Assembly (NCBI GenBank): GCA_033064195.1 | Contig: JARBJD010000038.1 | Span: 62,001-126,000, forward strand | Length of the DNA: 64,000 nt | Origin: Blattamonas nauphoetae | Taxonomy: Eukaryota > Preaxostyla > Oxymonadida | Direction of reading: 5' to 3' | Part shown: one piece after another, positions 48,931-60,086 of the stretch | How the letters are laid out: each line of letters starts with the position of its first letter | Position numbering within the stretch: position 1 is the stretch's first letter | The notes under the pieces: model-generated | Databases searched by the model: none | The model's input: only the letters and a program-made list of their open reading frames with translations | Told to the model about the DNA's origin: nothing | Program-made: the position numbers and the translations under genes

Positions 48931-51900
48931 TCTCGACTCAGACTGTGTGTGTGGGGAGACGAACACTTCCTTCCTTCCGTCCACGTCAGACCTCCTTCAA
49001 CAAAACAACACACCTTGATTCTGTCTCTCTCTTGCCGAGTGGCTTCGTCTCAATCATCCCCTCATCAATGACTTGACATCTTCCTTGTCGTAACCCCTCA
49101 CAATCATTGCCTGCTTCTCCTCTTCAACATGGCTTCACTCCAAGTTGCTTGATATCTGTCATTCATCCATCTATCCCTCTGGTTGCCTGACCTGCACCGC
49201 TGAGTGCAAAAAGGAGTTCGTCCCCAGTCACATCACTCAAGGGAAGCGCCTTGGAAAAAAGAGTCCACAAGTCTGGCTGGTTAGCGATTTAATAATATGT
49301 TAGCGGGAGAAATAGGGGAGGTTTCACAGATCTCATGCACGAAGGGAACTCACGATTATGTATCCTCCACATCGTGTCTTTCATTCATCTTGTCCCCACT
49401 GTAGACAATTTACGTTGTCTCTGTCTGAAACTTTCTGATTCTAAATAAGATCTGTTCGAGAGGAACTGCCATGTTGTTCCTCGTAACACTGCTTCCATCT
49501 AGTTCACCAAAAAAGTTGGAGTTGCTTCTGTCAGCGGCACAGCACGCAAGAAGGAAGAAGCAGTGAGGAAGAAAGAAGGAACGAGCACGAGCTGAAGATG
49601 GCTGAGTCGCTGAACGGTTCTGTCTTCACTCGCAGTGGAGGAGGGAGTGAGTGTTCAACACTCCTCTTTGCCGAGTTTGGGAAAGTCGTCGTCAGATTCT
49701 CTTTTACTTTCCAAACAATCACATTCTGTAATCGAATCGGCATCGTTCCATCTGAATTCAGACAATCGATATATTCGCCAACACAGCTCGTGGTTCAACT
49801 GTCTCAGGATGGACGGACACAACTAACTTTCCCTCCAACAATCCTGTCCCTTTCCGATTCGCTGGGATCATTTTCAAACTGGTGGATGAGGTTGAGATTG
49901 AATCTGGAAGTTGTGGAAGAGTTGCAGAAGGTTGGGGTGTCGATTGAAGTTTGGTTGGTCAAGAATTCATGGAAGATCACTTGTCTCCGAGTGTGATCCC
50001 GTACTGAGACCCCAGTGATGATTCTGAATTGCGTCACGAGCTTTCCTGGAGTCGCTGTGACCGATGCTGGGTCCATCCTTCCCAACTGGGATATTTTGGG
50101 GGTAATTTCGAACACCTGCAAAGGTCCTTGTAGTGTTCAGTTTCGTGTACACGAACAATCTCTCCGAACCCAAATGGAAGAGGATCTTCCACTCTCTGAG
50201 AGAATCCTCGTTCATGATCAAGGAAACTTTCTGTCACTGCCGGTTCGGGAACAACCCCACCCATCCGAATTGGTATTGGCTACGTGAGCCAGAATGATCT
50301 ACCGGCTGTTCATTAAGTCGCATTCCATCACTACTCAGGTGTCCTCTCCATCATTTCTTGTTCCTTCGTAACCACTATCTTCTCCGTCGAAGATGGTTGA
50401 ACTGCGTTTCTGACTTGATTGAGCTACATCGTGTTTGTAGTAATCAAGTTCACTTCACTACGCAGACACTAATCACAACAGCAGTGAGTTTTGACCAAGT
50501 TATTCCGAATGTCAACTATCTTTCGTCATGTTCGAACGAGGATGTAAGCTCGATCCCTTTCAGAAGGCTGGAGCCCGTGGAGAAAGGTGATTGATGGATT
50601 TCCTGTTGAATCCCGAGTCGGCTCCGTGGACGTTTCCCTATCACCTGAACGAAGGTGTCAGAGGAAGAAGACAACGATCTTCTTCCCACACTGCTTGTTC
50701 CGATTCCCAGAAGCGGATTGTGACGAGTTTGCGCTTCCAACTGAGTACTCTGATGATTGTAGTTGTGTTCCATTCTGTGAGGAAGGAATCTCCTCCTCTC
50801 GTCGTGGTTTGTTGGAATATGATTCACCATCCAGCTTGACCGGTTCTGTTTGTCAAAATAGAGATGAGAGTTAAACTTTGTCTTCGCTGCTCAGTGAGGG
50901 AAAGTAATGTTCTATTCCTTGTCTTCTCCCCAGCGATATTTGTCAGTCAACTATATCGTCACTCGAGATGAGCGGGATTTGATTGATTGGCTGCTCCTCG
51001 TCCATCAGATGGTGGAGTTATGCTGATACATCACCATCCCTCCCAGTTCCGTTGACATTTTCTCTGTCTTGTTCCCGTGGTGTCTCTTGTCGTATTGATA
51101 GTAATCCTATCCTTGGTTTGCCTCCCAATCCAACCCCGGTGCTCTTGTCTACCCGACAGGCCAGGTGAGGTGACATTGATCCGGAACGTCGCGATGAGCG
51201 ATGATTTTCTCCCAAAATTCGAGGAGTGGAGATATCCATCTGTACTTCATTCGATAATTGCGATGGTCGCAGGCTGCGGTTGAAGGACGGTTTCTCAAAT
51301 GATTGCAGGCGAAATTTCATCTTGTGTAAAATCATCTTTCCCAGGAGCTTGAATGAGTCCGGCGAAAACAGGATAAAGTGTAGATCAAGATCCTTTTCGG
51401 TTTGGGGTGCGTTGATACAGGAGGTACAAAATATTGACTTGGGAAAGTCTCCAAAGACATGAACTCATCTGTATATTCCTATGTTAGTTTGTTCTCCTCG
51501 ATCCCCTGCTGGAATTTTTCCATTTGAGCGTCATGCGCATGGTTCCCTTGGATCGAAATGATTCGATTGGTCCCGCCGAATAGAGTTCGCTAGTGCTGTC
51601 TGATGAAACTCTACAATCGTAATATATCGATATATGCCTTCGTTGACGTTAACCATAATCATGATGCAGTATTTTTGATCGTTCGAATGAAGACCGAATT
51701 GTATGAAATAGTAAACTCGTATTCATGCAATCTGATCATGAACAATCGTTAGATGAGTTATTTCTGCTGCACTGCACGCCTCAAAGATCTATCGACGCGA
51801 GGGCCAGTTGACCAATCTGGTGGCAAAAGTAGGCTCTCCGATCTTGCGGAACTTCTCGTATATTTCACCAGTCCCATGAGTGATCACTTCTTTTAGTCTC

Positions 51901-52472
51901 CCATTGAGCCCTGATGTCGTGAGATTTGCCAGAAACGCTGTTGTATATTCTTCTATGTCGACAGGTTGTTGATCGCGACTCAGCCTTGAGGTCCAATGTG
52001 TTTCGAAAAGTAGCCCATGGTATTATTAGTATTGTAAATCCGAACACTTTCCTTCTGCCCCCCTGTGGGACGTTGGCGTTCAGACATGAAAATAACGACG
52101 GAGTTGAGTGATCTTCATCGCGGTTGATGCTATCTGCGCGGAAATTTCCTCCAAGATTGACTATGAGGAACATTTGTGAGATCCTCATCCGTAACTTAGT
52201 ACGATCGTTGATGTAAATAGAAGTTCGATAGTGTTGAAAAGGAGGCGAGCTTGTTGTTAAAAACACTGACAAAAACTGTGGATAAAGAAGCTCGTGATAA
52301 CAGGCACGAGAGAGTCGAGGGAGTAAACCCCAAAGAATTGCGTCGATAGATATACGGAGGCGTATAAACGTTTGTGTCCTTGTTGAACTTGGCCAGCCCT
52401 TAATCATTTCGCGGCTCTCTCTCGTATGTTGAGGGACCCGGTTTGGTTGTGGACTGAGCTTTATCGAAGTCC

Positions 52473-53905
52473 ATCTGGGGTGGCGAACTTTAGCGTTCGA
52501 AGCGGCACGATTGTTTCAATGTTGTCCTCTGTTTCCAGCACAACTTTGCTCACTTCATATTCTGTATTCCAGTCCAACCGTCCTTCAGCTGTCGATGGAT
52601 ACAGTGGGGCTGTTCCGCGAAGTGTGGACCTGTCAATTCGATTCAATCTGACCTCCTTCTCTTCACTGCTTGTTCCTGTCTTGACGAACATGACATAGTT
52701 GCCTTCCCCAAATCGCCAACCGTCGACGACGAGGAGGATTGTGTCGGTGTCTTCTGAGGAACAGACGCATCCAAATAGTTTGGGAGGGAAGAGTGAAGAA
52801 CTGTGCGAGTAGTTGAGAACTGTGTAATCTGTCTTCGGGAGGACACCATTTGGACCAGACGAGACAACTTCGACTCCTGTTGTGCTTTTCGTCTCAAAGG
52901 ACCCAAATGTGACATGGATGAGGCGAGGCACAACCAGTCATTTCAAAAGAACCCCCATCGTTCCTCCAATCGCGGTCGATGCTGTCACGGTCACCGTGGC
53001 CAGCTCTTGAGCTTCATCAAAGTTGATCGCAAGTGAAATGGATGGAGTGGACGCCTTTGGGATTTGGGGGATGAAATTGCTGTTAGAGGCGGGTCCAGTG
53101 AGAAAGTAAATGTTGGGCGAGCCTGACGTGGAATCGCAGAACTTAAACATGTCTGATGTAATCTCAGAGGATGCGATGCCACGGAAGAACACATCACGCC
53201 CATTCGGGATGGCAGTTGATTTGCATTCTCGAAACTGAACGAAGAAGAATTGGAAGGTCGCGGTGAAGTGGATGCCCACAGCCCCGCCATAACTTGTGGC
53301 GTTGCAGAGGATGAAGGCGCAGTTGAAGAGGATGCTGTGTGTGCCTGTGTAGAGAGTGAGGGCTCCGTCCAATCCAGCTGTTGATTTCTCAAAGAAGCTG
53401 TCATGGATGGTGACAGACGGTGTATTCACAACAAGCACACTTCCAGCAAAGTTCTGATCGACAACGGCTGTCTTACATCCGGAGAACGAAGATCGCTCGA
53501 GCTGAAAAAACGGTTGTGAGTCCAAGTTGTGATTGATGCAGATTGCTCCTCCATCGTCATTCCATCCAGTGCATTGGCAGTTCTCGAAGAAGCAGTCAAG
53601 CACAGAGAGGGAAGAAGAGGATTTGTTGATATAGATCGCTGATCCTCCTCCGTCAACGGTCCCGACAGCGACAGTCATGTCTTTGAAGGTGCAGAGCGTG
53701 TACGAGACTAGTGTGGCGGTGGAAGAGAAGTTGAAGATTTGGCGGCCGATGGTTGTCTGAGTGATGTTCGCGTTGATGAACGGAGGATCGGGGTTCCCTT
53801 CGCGTCGGCAGTCGCTGAACGACGTGTTCACACATCTCAAAGTCCCTCCCAAGTTCACATCCATCATCGCCGTCCCGCTGTTGTGGTTCGTGCTCTGACT
53901 AATCG
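52473..53905 (-). CDS. Beta-helix part of the split surface gene
   Basis: Encodes repeated short rungs: SALYINKSSSSLSVLDCFFEN-like segments, GGAICINHNLDSQPF, SSFSGCKTAVVDQNFAGS and NCAFILCNATSYGGAVGI. Then comes a transition into beta-domain repeats (NTEYEVSKVVLE ... RTLKFATPD). One in-frame TGA lies at 52938-52940. The piece is bordered on one side by the ACTAATCG duplication and on the other by fossil 2. Confidence 0.75.
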
Positions 53906-56900
53906 TTACCATGGGTCGACATGTCCTCCCCCGAAAACCCGTGTCCTATGATAGGACACGGGTTTTCGGCGCTTAATCAGGCGATGAGTGGGTTCTGTTC
54001 AAAAAAGCATGTAGATGATGTACTTCATGGTTAATTGTCTTGTTTTTCAACTTAAAGTGCGTTTTTAGGTTCATTGTCTGTGAATTGGAAGCGAAAAGGA
54101 AACAACTAGTGTTGTTCGAGAGTGTCAAATTAAAAGTGGTCCGATCATCCGTCCAAGTTTTGAAAACACACGAATCTGAACACCTCTCTTCCAAAATTGA
54201 GAAACGATAAGACAGCATTGTGGTTTTAATGAGTGTGAGATGACATTCACGCCGGATTAGATGGAGGAAGCTGTCTACGTTGATTGTGCCTCGCTATGGC
54301 CGCTTCATCACTGAACTCGTCGAGTGTGCAATTCCTAGATGTAAATCAGGCTGTATGCTGCAGGTGGACTTGTTTTCTGCTTTGATTGCACAAATTTAGT
54401 GACATTGTCTCCGCCAGTGAGATCCGACTTTCTTATGTCGATATGTTGTTCTGAATTACATAGCATTCACGTGTGTATCATATAGATCACTGTGATGAGG
54501 AATGACATCTTCATTTTGAGAGATGTGAGGAAGTAGAACGAGATGTCTCATAGAAGCTAGATCTGAAGGAACACAGAGAGAATGAGACAGAACCAAATAA
54601 AATACGAAGGAATAAACGAAGGAAAAAAGCAAAAAAAGATGAGAAAGGCAATATCGGGAGTTGCATAAGACGAAAGAAGCGTCAGCCAACAGAATCGACT
54701 CCAAACACATATATCCCCACTTTCTTCGTTTCTCCCGCATCCACCTTCCACATATTCGTGAAGAAGGGCAGCGAGGTTGAATAGAACTCCTTGCATGACA
54801 GGCGAGTGACGATCGACATCGTTTCCACCAACACGAGCAGGATCCGACCAATTTGGAAGGAACGATGGAGCTGCGAGATGAGAGAATAGGGGAGAGTGAG
54901 TAGGAAGAAGAGGAAAGGAAGAACGACAAGAATCATCAAAGTGAGATCGTGGCTCAAATGGTTCAAAACACTTAAAAGGAACCAAATCAGAGAAAATGAA
55001 TTAAAAACAAGCAAATATCATTCCCATTAGTCCATCTTCCCCCTTTCTCCCTAACATACAGTTCAATACTCCCACAACCAGCACAATCGCCCGTCTCACA
55101 CATCTCCAAATATAATCGCAAAAACGAAAAAGTCGTCACAGTGGACAGCGCTGAGTTGATCTCTTTGTTGGTTGGAGTTCCAGATGAATTGATCAGCTTC
55201 TGCGGCGCTGGCATGAACGCGTTTGTTTGGTTCAGAATTGACGGTGTTGTCAGCTCGACAGGAAGTGTGATGATCGTCCCGTTCTCCAAAATTGGTGTTC
55301 TGTGGATTGTTCCTCCATCTAAAGTCGCGTTACGAAGTGAACCGTGGTGTTGAGGGCGGTCTTTGTGGTAGGTGCAAGAGTGTCCACAACAACCAAAATC
55401 ATTCGCTCGCTCACATATCCTTCTCCCAAAGCCGTCTGGGACGAAGACTCGACGACAAAGCGGTTGATGGTGGAGTATAGGCAGAGGGAGGAGGTGATGG
55501 CTTCGTCGAATGTTGATAGTGGCGGGAAGAATGATGTGAGAATGGTTTCGAAGTGACGGAGGGAGTGGGAGAACACCTGATGGAGAGATGGAGATGAAAA
55601 AACAATGAAAACAGCAACAAGAAGGAGAACGTGAATGGAAAGTAGTCGAAATCCAGATCGAACTTTTCTGATTCCACACACCTCCCTGTTCATCCAAAAG
55701 TTTTCCACTGCTTTACCAAGCATCTCTTGCACGAGATTTCCGATGGCAGGAAGACTGAGCTCTCCAAATTCGTCGAATGGGAACAGCGCTGCGTTGAAAG
55801 AAAGAGATAAATGATTGGGTATGAAACCATGAATGCAGACAAAATAGGAATACGGATAATATTGTTGGTGAGAGTTGCACATGAGCTGAGTGAGGGTGGA
55901 GAGATTATGAAAGTGCAGTACAGAATGAGAAGTCGTAAAATGGTGTGCTTGTTAATATTATCGATATAAAACCGGGATATTCCGTTGTGGCGCCAATACA
56001 TATTCAAACAAGACACTCCCATGGAGAGTGATCGTCAGAATGGAAGAGAAAATGTCCAACCTTCCAATCAACACCATGCCAGCGACAGACCTAAAATGAA
56101 GAGTAATATGAGAGGATAAAGAAAGAGTGGGGAAATTTAGGGGAAATAACAACTTCAGCGAGGCAGGAGGGGGTCGATCCGTTGATGGAAATGAAGCGAT
56201 CTCCTCCAAGAACGAGCGGAGCAAGTGGAAACGTAGAGAATTTTGAAAGTCACATGAGAAATCTATTTCCCTCCTCTCACATACAAGACAGCAAAGGAGA
56301 CTTGTCCTAGTGATAAAACTGTAAAGATTGGTTCAATTGTTGATCAGAACATGGTCTATTCGCCTTGAATCGACACAATAATGGAAAGAAGAAAAGAAAA
56401 TACAAAGTGAGAGTCAATGGACTTCTTCATAACCACGTTCTTTGTTTTAGTTTGGCGATTTCAGCTGTCAACTCGATCATAAGATCAACGGTCTAATACA
56501 GAAGAGAGAGCAAGAAATGACGATAATCACGAGAAAAGAACATGCAAGGCTCATCTCTGATTCAGTCTCCGGAGACAAAAGTGCCGTTTTGCAGAGTTGA
56601 GGAGCGTTTTAGAAAAATGATGGTTTGATGGGACAGATCGGGCCACCATAGGACACGATAGGACAGGACAGGACAATTGTCCTCCCTCGATTTTATTGTG
56701 AAAACTGAACGCAATTATTGTGAAGACCTCAAACAGCTTTTATGTCCTACGGTTTGAGCCCGATTTTAAATTGTCCGATCGTGTCCTATGGTGGGCTGAT
56801 CGACCGATTTTGGACACCTTTCACGATTTTCGTCAAAAAAAGGTGAAAAAACACTATTGAAATTATTCCAAAACAGAAAATGTGCCTTATTGTCCCTTTT

Positions 56901-57048
56901 TTCTCCTCATTTTTCGATTCTGGTTTTCACATTCTGACCAAGCTAGAGGCAGGTTCAATTCTTGACATCGGCATTTTTATCCAAATTGTCCTCCTCTTTT
57001 TGGCTGTCCTACGATGTCCTGCCTATAGGACATGCCGACCCATGGTAA
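53906..57048. mobile_element. TTACCATGGGTC element, copy 2 (8-bp TSD, 3,143 bp)
   Basis: The ends TTACCATGGGTCGACATG (left) and inverted TTACCATGGGTCGGCATG (right) are flanked by perfect ACTAATCG duplications (53898-53905 and 57049-57056). It has the same orientation, palindrome, gene order and TAGGAC-rich right zone (about 56630-57048) as copy 1, but the two copies differ at many positions, so they are not recent sisters. Confidence 0.85.
54456..56224 (-). CDS. Multi-pass membrane protein carried by the element (copy 2)
   Basis: Coding blocks match copy 1: LDIFSSILTITLHGSVLFEY (about 55958-56224); RSGFRLLSIHVLLLVAVFIV with FDEAITSSLCLYSTINRF (about 55319-55882); ENGTIITLPVELT (about 55000-55300); and the hydrophobic 3' block with IGRILLVLVETMSI and CKEFYSTSLPFF. 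In the last block the frame appears to shift relative to copy 1, so this copy may be degraded. Function unknown. Confidence 0.55.
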
Positions 57049-57056
57049 ACTAATCG

Positions 57057-57442
57057 AGCATCCAACCACTCGCTGACTCACTCCTCCTCCAAAAAGCTGT
57101 TCCCTCCTTGTCTCCAGTCTTCTGCTTGTCACATTCACCAGCGAGCTTCCCAGAAGTGTTGTCTCCATTCGGAGTGAGTGTGTTGTGTCGACCAGCGACG
57201 GTCCTTCTGCGAGGCCGAACGAGAAGAGAGGACCAGTTCCAGCTGAGAACAACGTAGAGTCGAACACGAGGCCCACTCCGACAACAGACACGCCTGCTCC
57301 AGCATCCAACGAGGGGTCATCAAAGTTTGAGTTGGGGGCAGATGTGAGGATGGTTGGTGGTTGGAGAAGTCCGACGAGAGGCGGCAGGGTGCATGTTTTC
57401 GAGACGTGAGTCACGCCGAGAAGGGAGACGGACGACCCAGAC
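57057..57442 (-). CDS. 5'-most visible part of the split surface gene
   Basis: Encodes SVSLLGVTHVSKTCTLPPLVG through RREQLFGGGVSQRVVGCSIS and joins in frame across the element to SQSTNHNSGTAMMDVNLGG. A TTCCAG just before 57430 could be the splice acceptor. Any further 5' exon is not seen. Confidence 0.6.
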
Positions 57443-57489
57443 TGGAATGCTCAGGGTTCTGAGTGGTCCGACCATTTTAGGTAAAGCTG

Positions 57490-57536
57490 AGTACAATTGT
57501 CCTCACCCGACCACTTTGGGGGTGAGGACAATTTGC
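57490..57536. repeat. Perfect 13-bp hairpin
   Basis: AATTGTCCTCACC and GGTGAGGACAATT separated by 13 nt. An imperfect outer pair TTAGGTAAA/TTTGCCTAA extends it. Possibly the tip-to-tip core of a tiny MITE. Confidence 0.6.
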
Positions 57537-57821
57537 CTAAACAGGCACTTCGAATCAACTCTTCTGCTGATGTCCCCTTCTCGTTCTTTTCACATATTTC
57601 GGAGATTATTCAATTAATTTTTCTTTATAATTGACTTTCACACTTCAAAATGTCTCGGTTTAATGTCACAAACTGTTTCCTACCAGTGGATTAATAGATG
57701 TTTCAAGTTTTGAATCCAAAAAAATGCATTGATTCGTAAAGATCTCGACAAAAGTTGCTCAAAAAAAGAAACAGTTTGTTTCCTAAATGTCCTTTCAATA
57801 CACCGAACTTTTCATAAATCC

Positions 57822-58357
57822 GTAACATGGGGCTTGAAAAATATATATTGGTCAAACTAAGAAAAATATAATTGGGTTCCGCGCCGAAACCCCTGTGTCG
57901 GGAGAAAACCTCAAAATACCCCCTTTTGCCCGATAAAAAAAATTGTTTCGGCAATATCTCAACAACCAGTGAACCGATTTTGATGAAGTTTTTCACAAAA
58001 ACGTTTTTTTTGGTGAAACGAACATTTTGAAAAAAATTTGGAGAAAAAATTCTGGATATTTGGGAAAATGGAAAAAAACCCATATTTTTCTCGACAAAAA
58101 ATTCTTAGAAAAAAAATCGGTTTATTTTTTGAGCAGCTTTTGTCGAGATCTTTCCGATCACAATGCATTTTATTTGATTCAAAACGGATGGTTGGTTGTG
58201 GAGAAATGAGGGCAAAAAGTTGAGAAAAATCAGTGTCATTCTGGCTTTCAGAGTATTTTGAGGTTTTCTCCCGACACAGGCGTTTTGGCGCGGAACCAAA
58301 TTTTATTTTTCTTAGTTTGACCCATCTAAATTTTTCAATCCCCATTGTACGGATTTT
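57822..58357. mobile_element. Foldback/MITE-like repeat with about 100-bp inverted ends
   Basis: The left end TCCGTAACATGGGGCTTG and the inverted right end TCCGTACAATGGGGATTG align for about 100 bp, including GGTTCCGCGCC and CTGTGTCGGGAGAAAACC. A partial relative lies at 57700-57820 and a divergent copy at 28990-29460. No coding content. Confidence 0.75.
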
Positions 58358-58368
58358 TGAATATGTAC

Positions 58369-58407
58369 GGATTATTGACACTACTATAATAGTAGTGTCA
58401 ATAATCC
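58369..58407. repeat. Perfect 39-nt palindrome
   Basis: 19-bp arms GGATTATTGACACTACTAT around one central base. It adjoins the right end of the foldback repeat. Confidence 0.85.
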
Positions 58408-58607
58408 ACGCCATGTCAATAATTCACGATCTTTGAGGAAATGACTGGTGAGGACATGCTAAGGACAGGGCTGGACTGTTTTGAGATATAGAGGTCAAAG
58501 ATCTGAGGAGAAGGTGCATTTTTATGTGCAATGGGTTGATCAGAACGAATTGTGTCCATTTCTCCTTTATACATCAATTAATCTTGCGTATTATGATGAA
58601 AATAACA
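58408..58607. other. Spacer
   Basis: No feature seen. Confidence 0.4.
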
Positions 58608-60086
58608 TTAAACTTGAATTGATTGACTAGTTGACATGTTTAGAGAATGTGTGGAATTAGTGACAAATTGGGATTGATCGTCATTCTGCTCTTCCATGTT
58701 TTCTTCAATTAACGCTGAGCTCTTTTCCTTGTTCGCTCTTCTTGTTTCGCTCTTCTTTCTTCTCGCTTCTGTGTTTCGCTCTTCTTTCTTCTCGCTTCTT
58801 TGTTCGCTCTTCTTTCTTCTCACTTCTTTGTTCGCTCTTCTTTCTTCTCTCTTCCTTGTTCGCTCTTCTGTGTTTCGCTCTTCTTTCTTCTCGCTTCCTT
58901 GTTCGCTCTTCTGTGTTTCGCTCTTCTTTCTTCTCGCTTCTGTGTTTCGCTCTTCTTTCTTCTCTCTTCCTTGTTCGCTCTTCTTTCTTCTCGCTTCTTC
59001 GTTCGCTCTTCTTTCTTCTCTCTTCCTTGTTCGCTCTTCTTTCTTCTCGCTTCTTTGTTCGCTCTTCTTTCTTCTCGCTTCTTTGTTCGCTCTTCTGTGT
59101 TTCGCTCTTCTTTCTTCTCGCTTCTTTGTTCGCTCTTCTGTGTTTCGCTCTTCTTTCTTTTCGCTTCTTTGTTCGCTCTTCTGTGTTTCGCTCTTCTTTC
59201 TTTTCGCTTCTGTGTTTCGCTCTTCTTTCTTCTCGCTTCTTTGTTCGCTCTTCTTTCTTCTCTCTTCCTTGTTCGCTCTTCTGTGTTTCGCTCTTCTTTC
59301 TTCTCGCTTCTTTGTTCGCTCTTCTTTCTTCTCACTTCTTTGTTCGCTCTTCTTTCTTCTCTCTTCCTTGTTCGCTCTTCTGTGTTTCGCTCTTCTTTCT
59401 TCTCGCTTCCTTGTTCGCTCTTCTGTGTTTCGCTCTTCTTTCTTCTCGCTTCTTTGTTCGCTCTTCTTTCTTCTCGCTTCTTTGTTCGCTCTTCTTTCTT
59501 CTCTCTTCCTTGTTCGCTCTTCTGTGTTTCGCTCTTCTTTCTTCTCGCTTCCATGTTCGCTCTTCTGTGTTTCGCTCTTCTTTCTTCTCGCTTCCTTGTT
59601 TGCTCTTCTGTGTTTCGCTCTTCTTTCTTCTCGCTTCTGTGTTTTGCTCTTCTTTCTTCTCGCTTCTGTGTTCGCTCTTCTTTCTTCTCGCTTCTTTGTT
59701 CGCTCTCCTTTCTTCTCGCTTCTTTGTTCGCTCTTCTTTCTTCTCGCTTCCTTGTTCGCTCTTCTTTCTTCTCGCTTCCTTGTTCGCTCTTCTTTCTTCT
59801 CTCTTCCTTGTTCGCTCTTCTTGTTTCGCTCTTCTTGTTTCGCTCTTCTTTCTTCTCTCTTCCTTGTTCGCTCTTCTTTCTTCTCTCTTTCATCTTCGCT
59901 CTTCCTTCTTCTCTCTTCCTCGCTGCTTCCCGCAGCGTCGTGTGTAGTCTTTTTCGATCTTCTTCCTCTTCCACTGGGCCACTTTGTTGAGATGGGACAT
60001 AGATTCCGAAGACGAAGACACTTCATTTCCATTTCGAACATGCAACGTGTCGTTCTCCCATTCATTTGACTATTCGATGGACCCAT
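58608..60086 (-). CDS. K/E/R-rich repeat protein, uncertain
   Basis: A 492-codon minus-strand frame made mostly of EERRKKSEQRSEKKEER-type repeats, predicted to be a long charged helix. DNA 58730-59930 is a degenerate array of short GCTCTTCTTTCTTCTCGC-like units. Because of the repeat, several other frames on both strands are also open for 380-460 codons, so openness is not evidence of coding. In a neighbouring minus-strand frame, SHLNKVAQWKRKKIEKDYTRRC (about 59910-60000) looks more like real protein. That makes this possibly a decayed coiled-coil gene. Confidence 0.35.
   Translation of the reverse strand: MGPSNSQMNGRTTRCMFEMEMKCLRLRNLCPISTKWPSGRGRRSKKTTHDAAGSSEEERRRKSEDEREKKEERTRKREERRAKQEERNKKSEQGREKKEERTRKREERRANKEARRKKSEQRSEKKGERTKKREERRANTEARRKKSKTQKREERRAKHRRANKEARRKKSETQKSEHGSEKKEERNTEERTRKREERRANKEARRKKSEQRSEKKEERNTEERTRKREERRAKHRRANKEERRKKSEQRSEKKEERTKKREERRAKHRRANKEERRKKSEQRSEKKEERNTEAKRKKSETQKSEQRSEKKEERNTEERTKKREERRAKHRRANKEARRKKSEQRSEKKEERTRKREERRANEEARRKKSEQGREKKEERNTEARRKKSETQKSEQGSEKKEERNTEERTRKREERRANKEVRRKKSEQRSEKKEERNTEARRKKSETRRANKEKSSALIEENMEEQNDDQSQFVTNSTHSLNMSTSQSIQV

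Larger units (their letters stand above)
47810..52472 (-). mobile_element. DIRS-like retroelement fossil 2 (4,663 bp), opposite orientation
   Basis: Same parts as fossil 1 in mirror order: right-type tip at 47810 (TTTAACAACAAACCGG), internal complementary region at about 48151-48232, left-type tip ending at 52472 (...CGAAGTCC). No target duplication: host reads CGGTTC before and ATCTGG after, exactly as in the intact repeat units. Subterminal sequences match fossil 1 in inverse orientation. The coding regions are broken many times and only weakly recognisable, so the element is an old relic. Confidence 0.75.
38295..57442 (-). pseudogene. Second beta-helix / repeat / TM / pseudokinase surface gene, split by three insertions
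   Basis: Host pieces, 5' to 3': 57057-57442, 52473-53905, 47379-47809 and 38295-42813. Each junction rejoins in frame once the inserted element and one target copy are ignored. At the 8-bp-TSD site the frame reads GCSISQSTNHNSG. At one DIRS-like site it reads ETHALSASTP, at the other FATPDEPIRIEG. Two in-frame stops remain in host sequence: TGA at 52938-52940 after GTMGVLLK, and TAG at 41064-41066 after QLLTSTQ. The latter could be the end of a short intron. The 5' end stops at 57442 next to a possible splice acceptor. The order beta-helix, 231-residue repeats, TM, pseudokinase parallels the 15.6-25.3 kb gene. Probably inactive in this haplotype. Confidence 0.75.

Noticed and set aside
42814-52472. 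Polinton/Maverick or LTR element
   Set aside because: Length, inverted tips with an internal complementary region, and lack of target duplication fit DIRS instead; no 6-bp duplication and no direct LTRs.
58742-60069. Plus-strand S/F/L-rich proteins of about 400-457 residues
   Set aside because: Mirror images of the K/E/R repeat; openness follows from the repeat.
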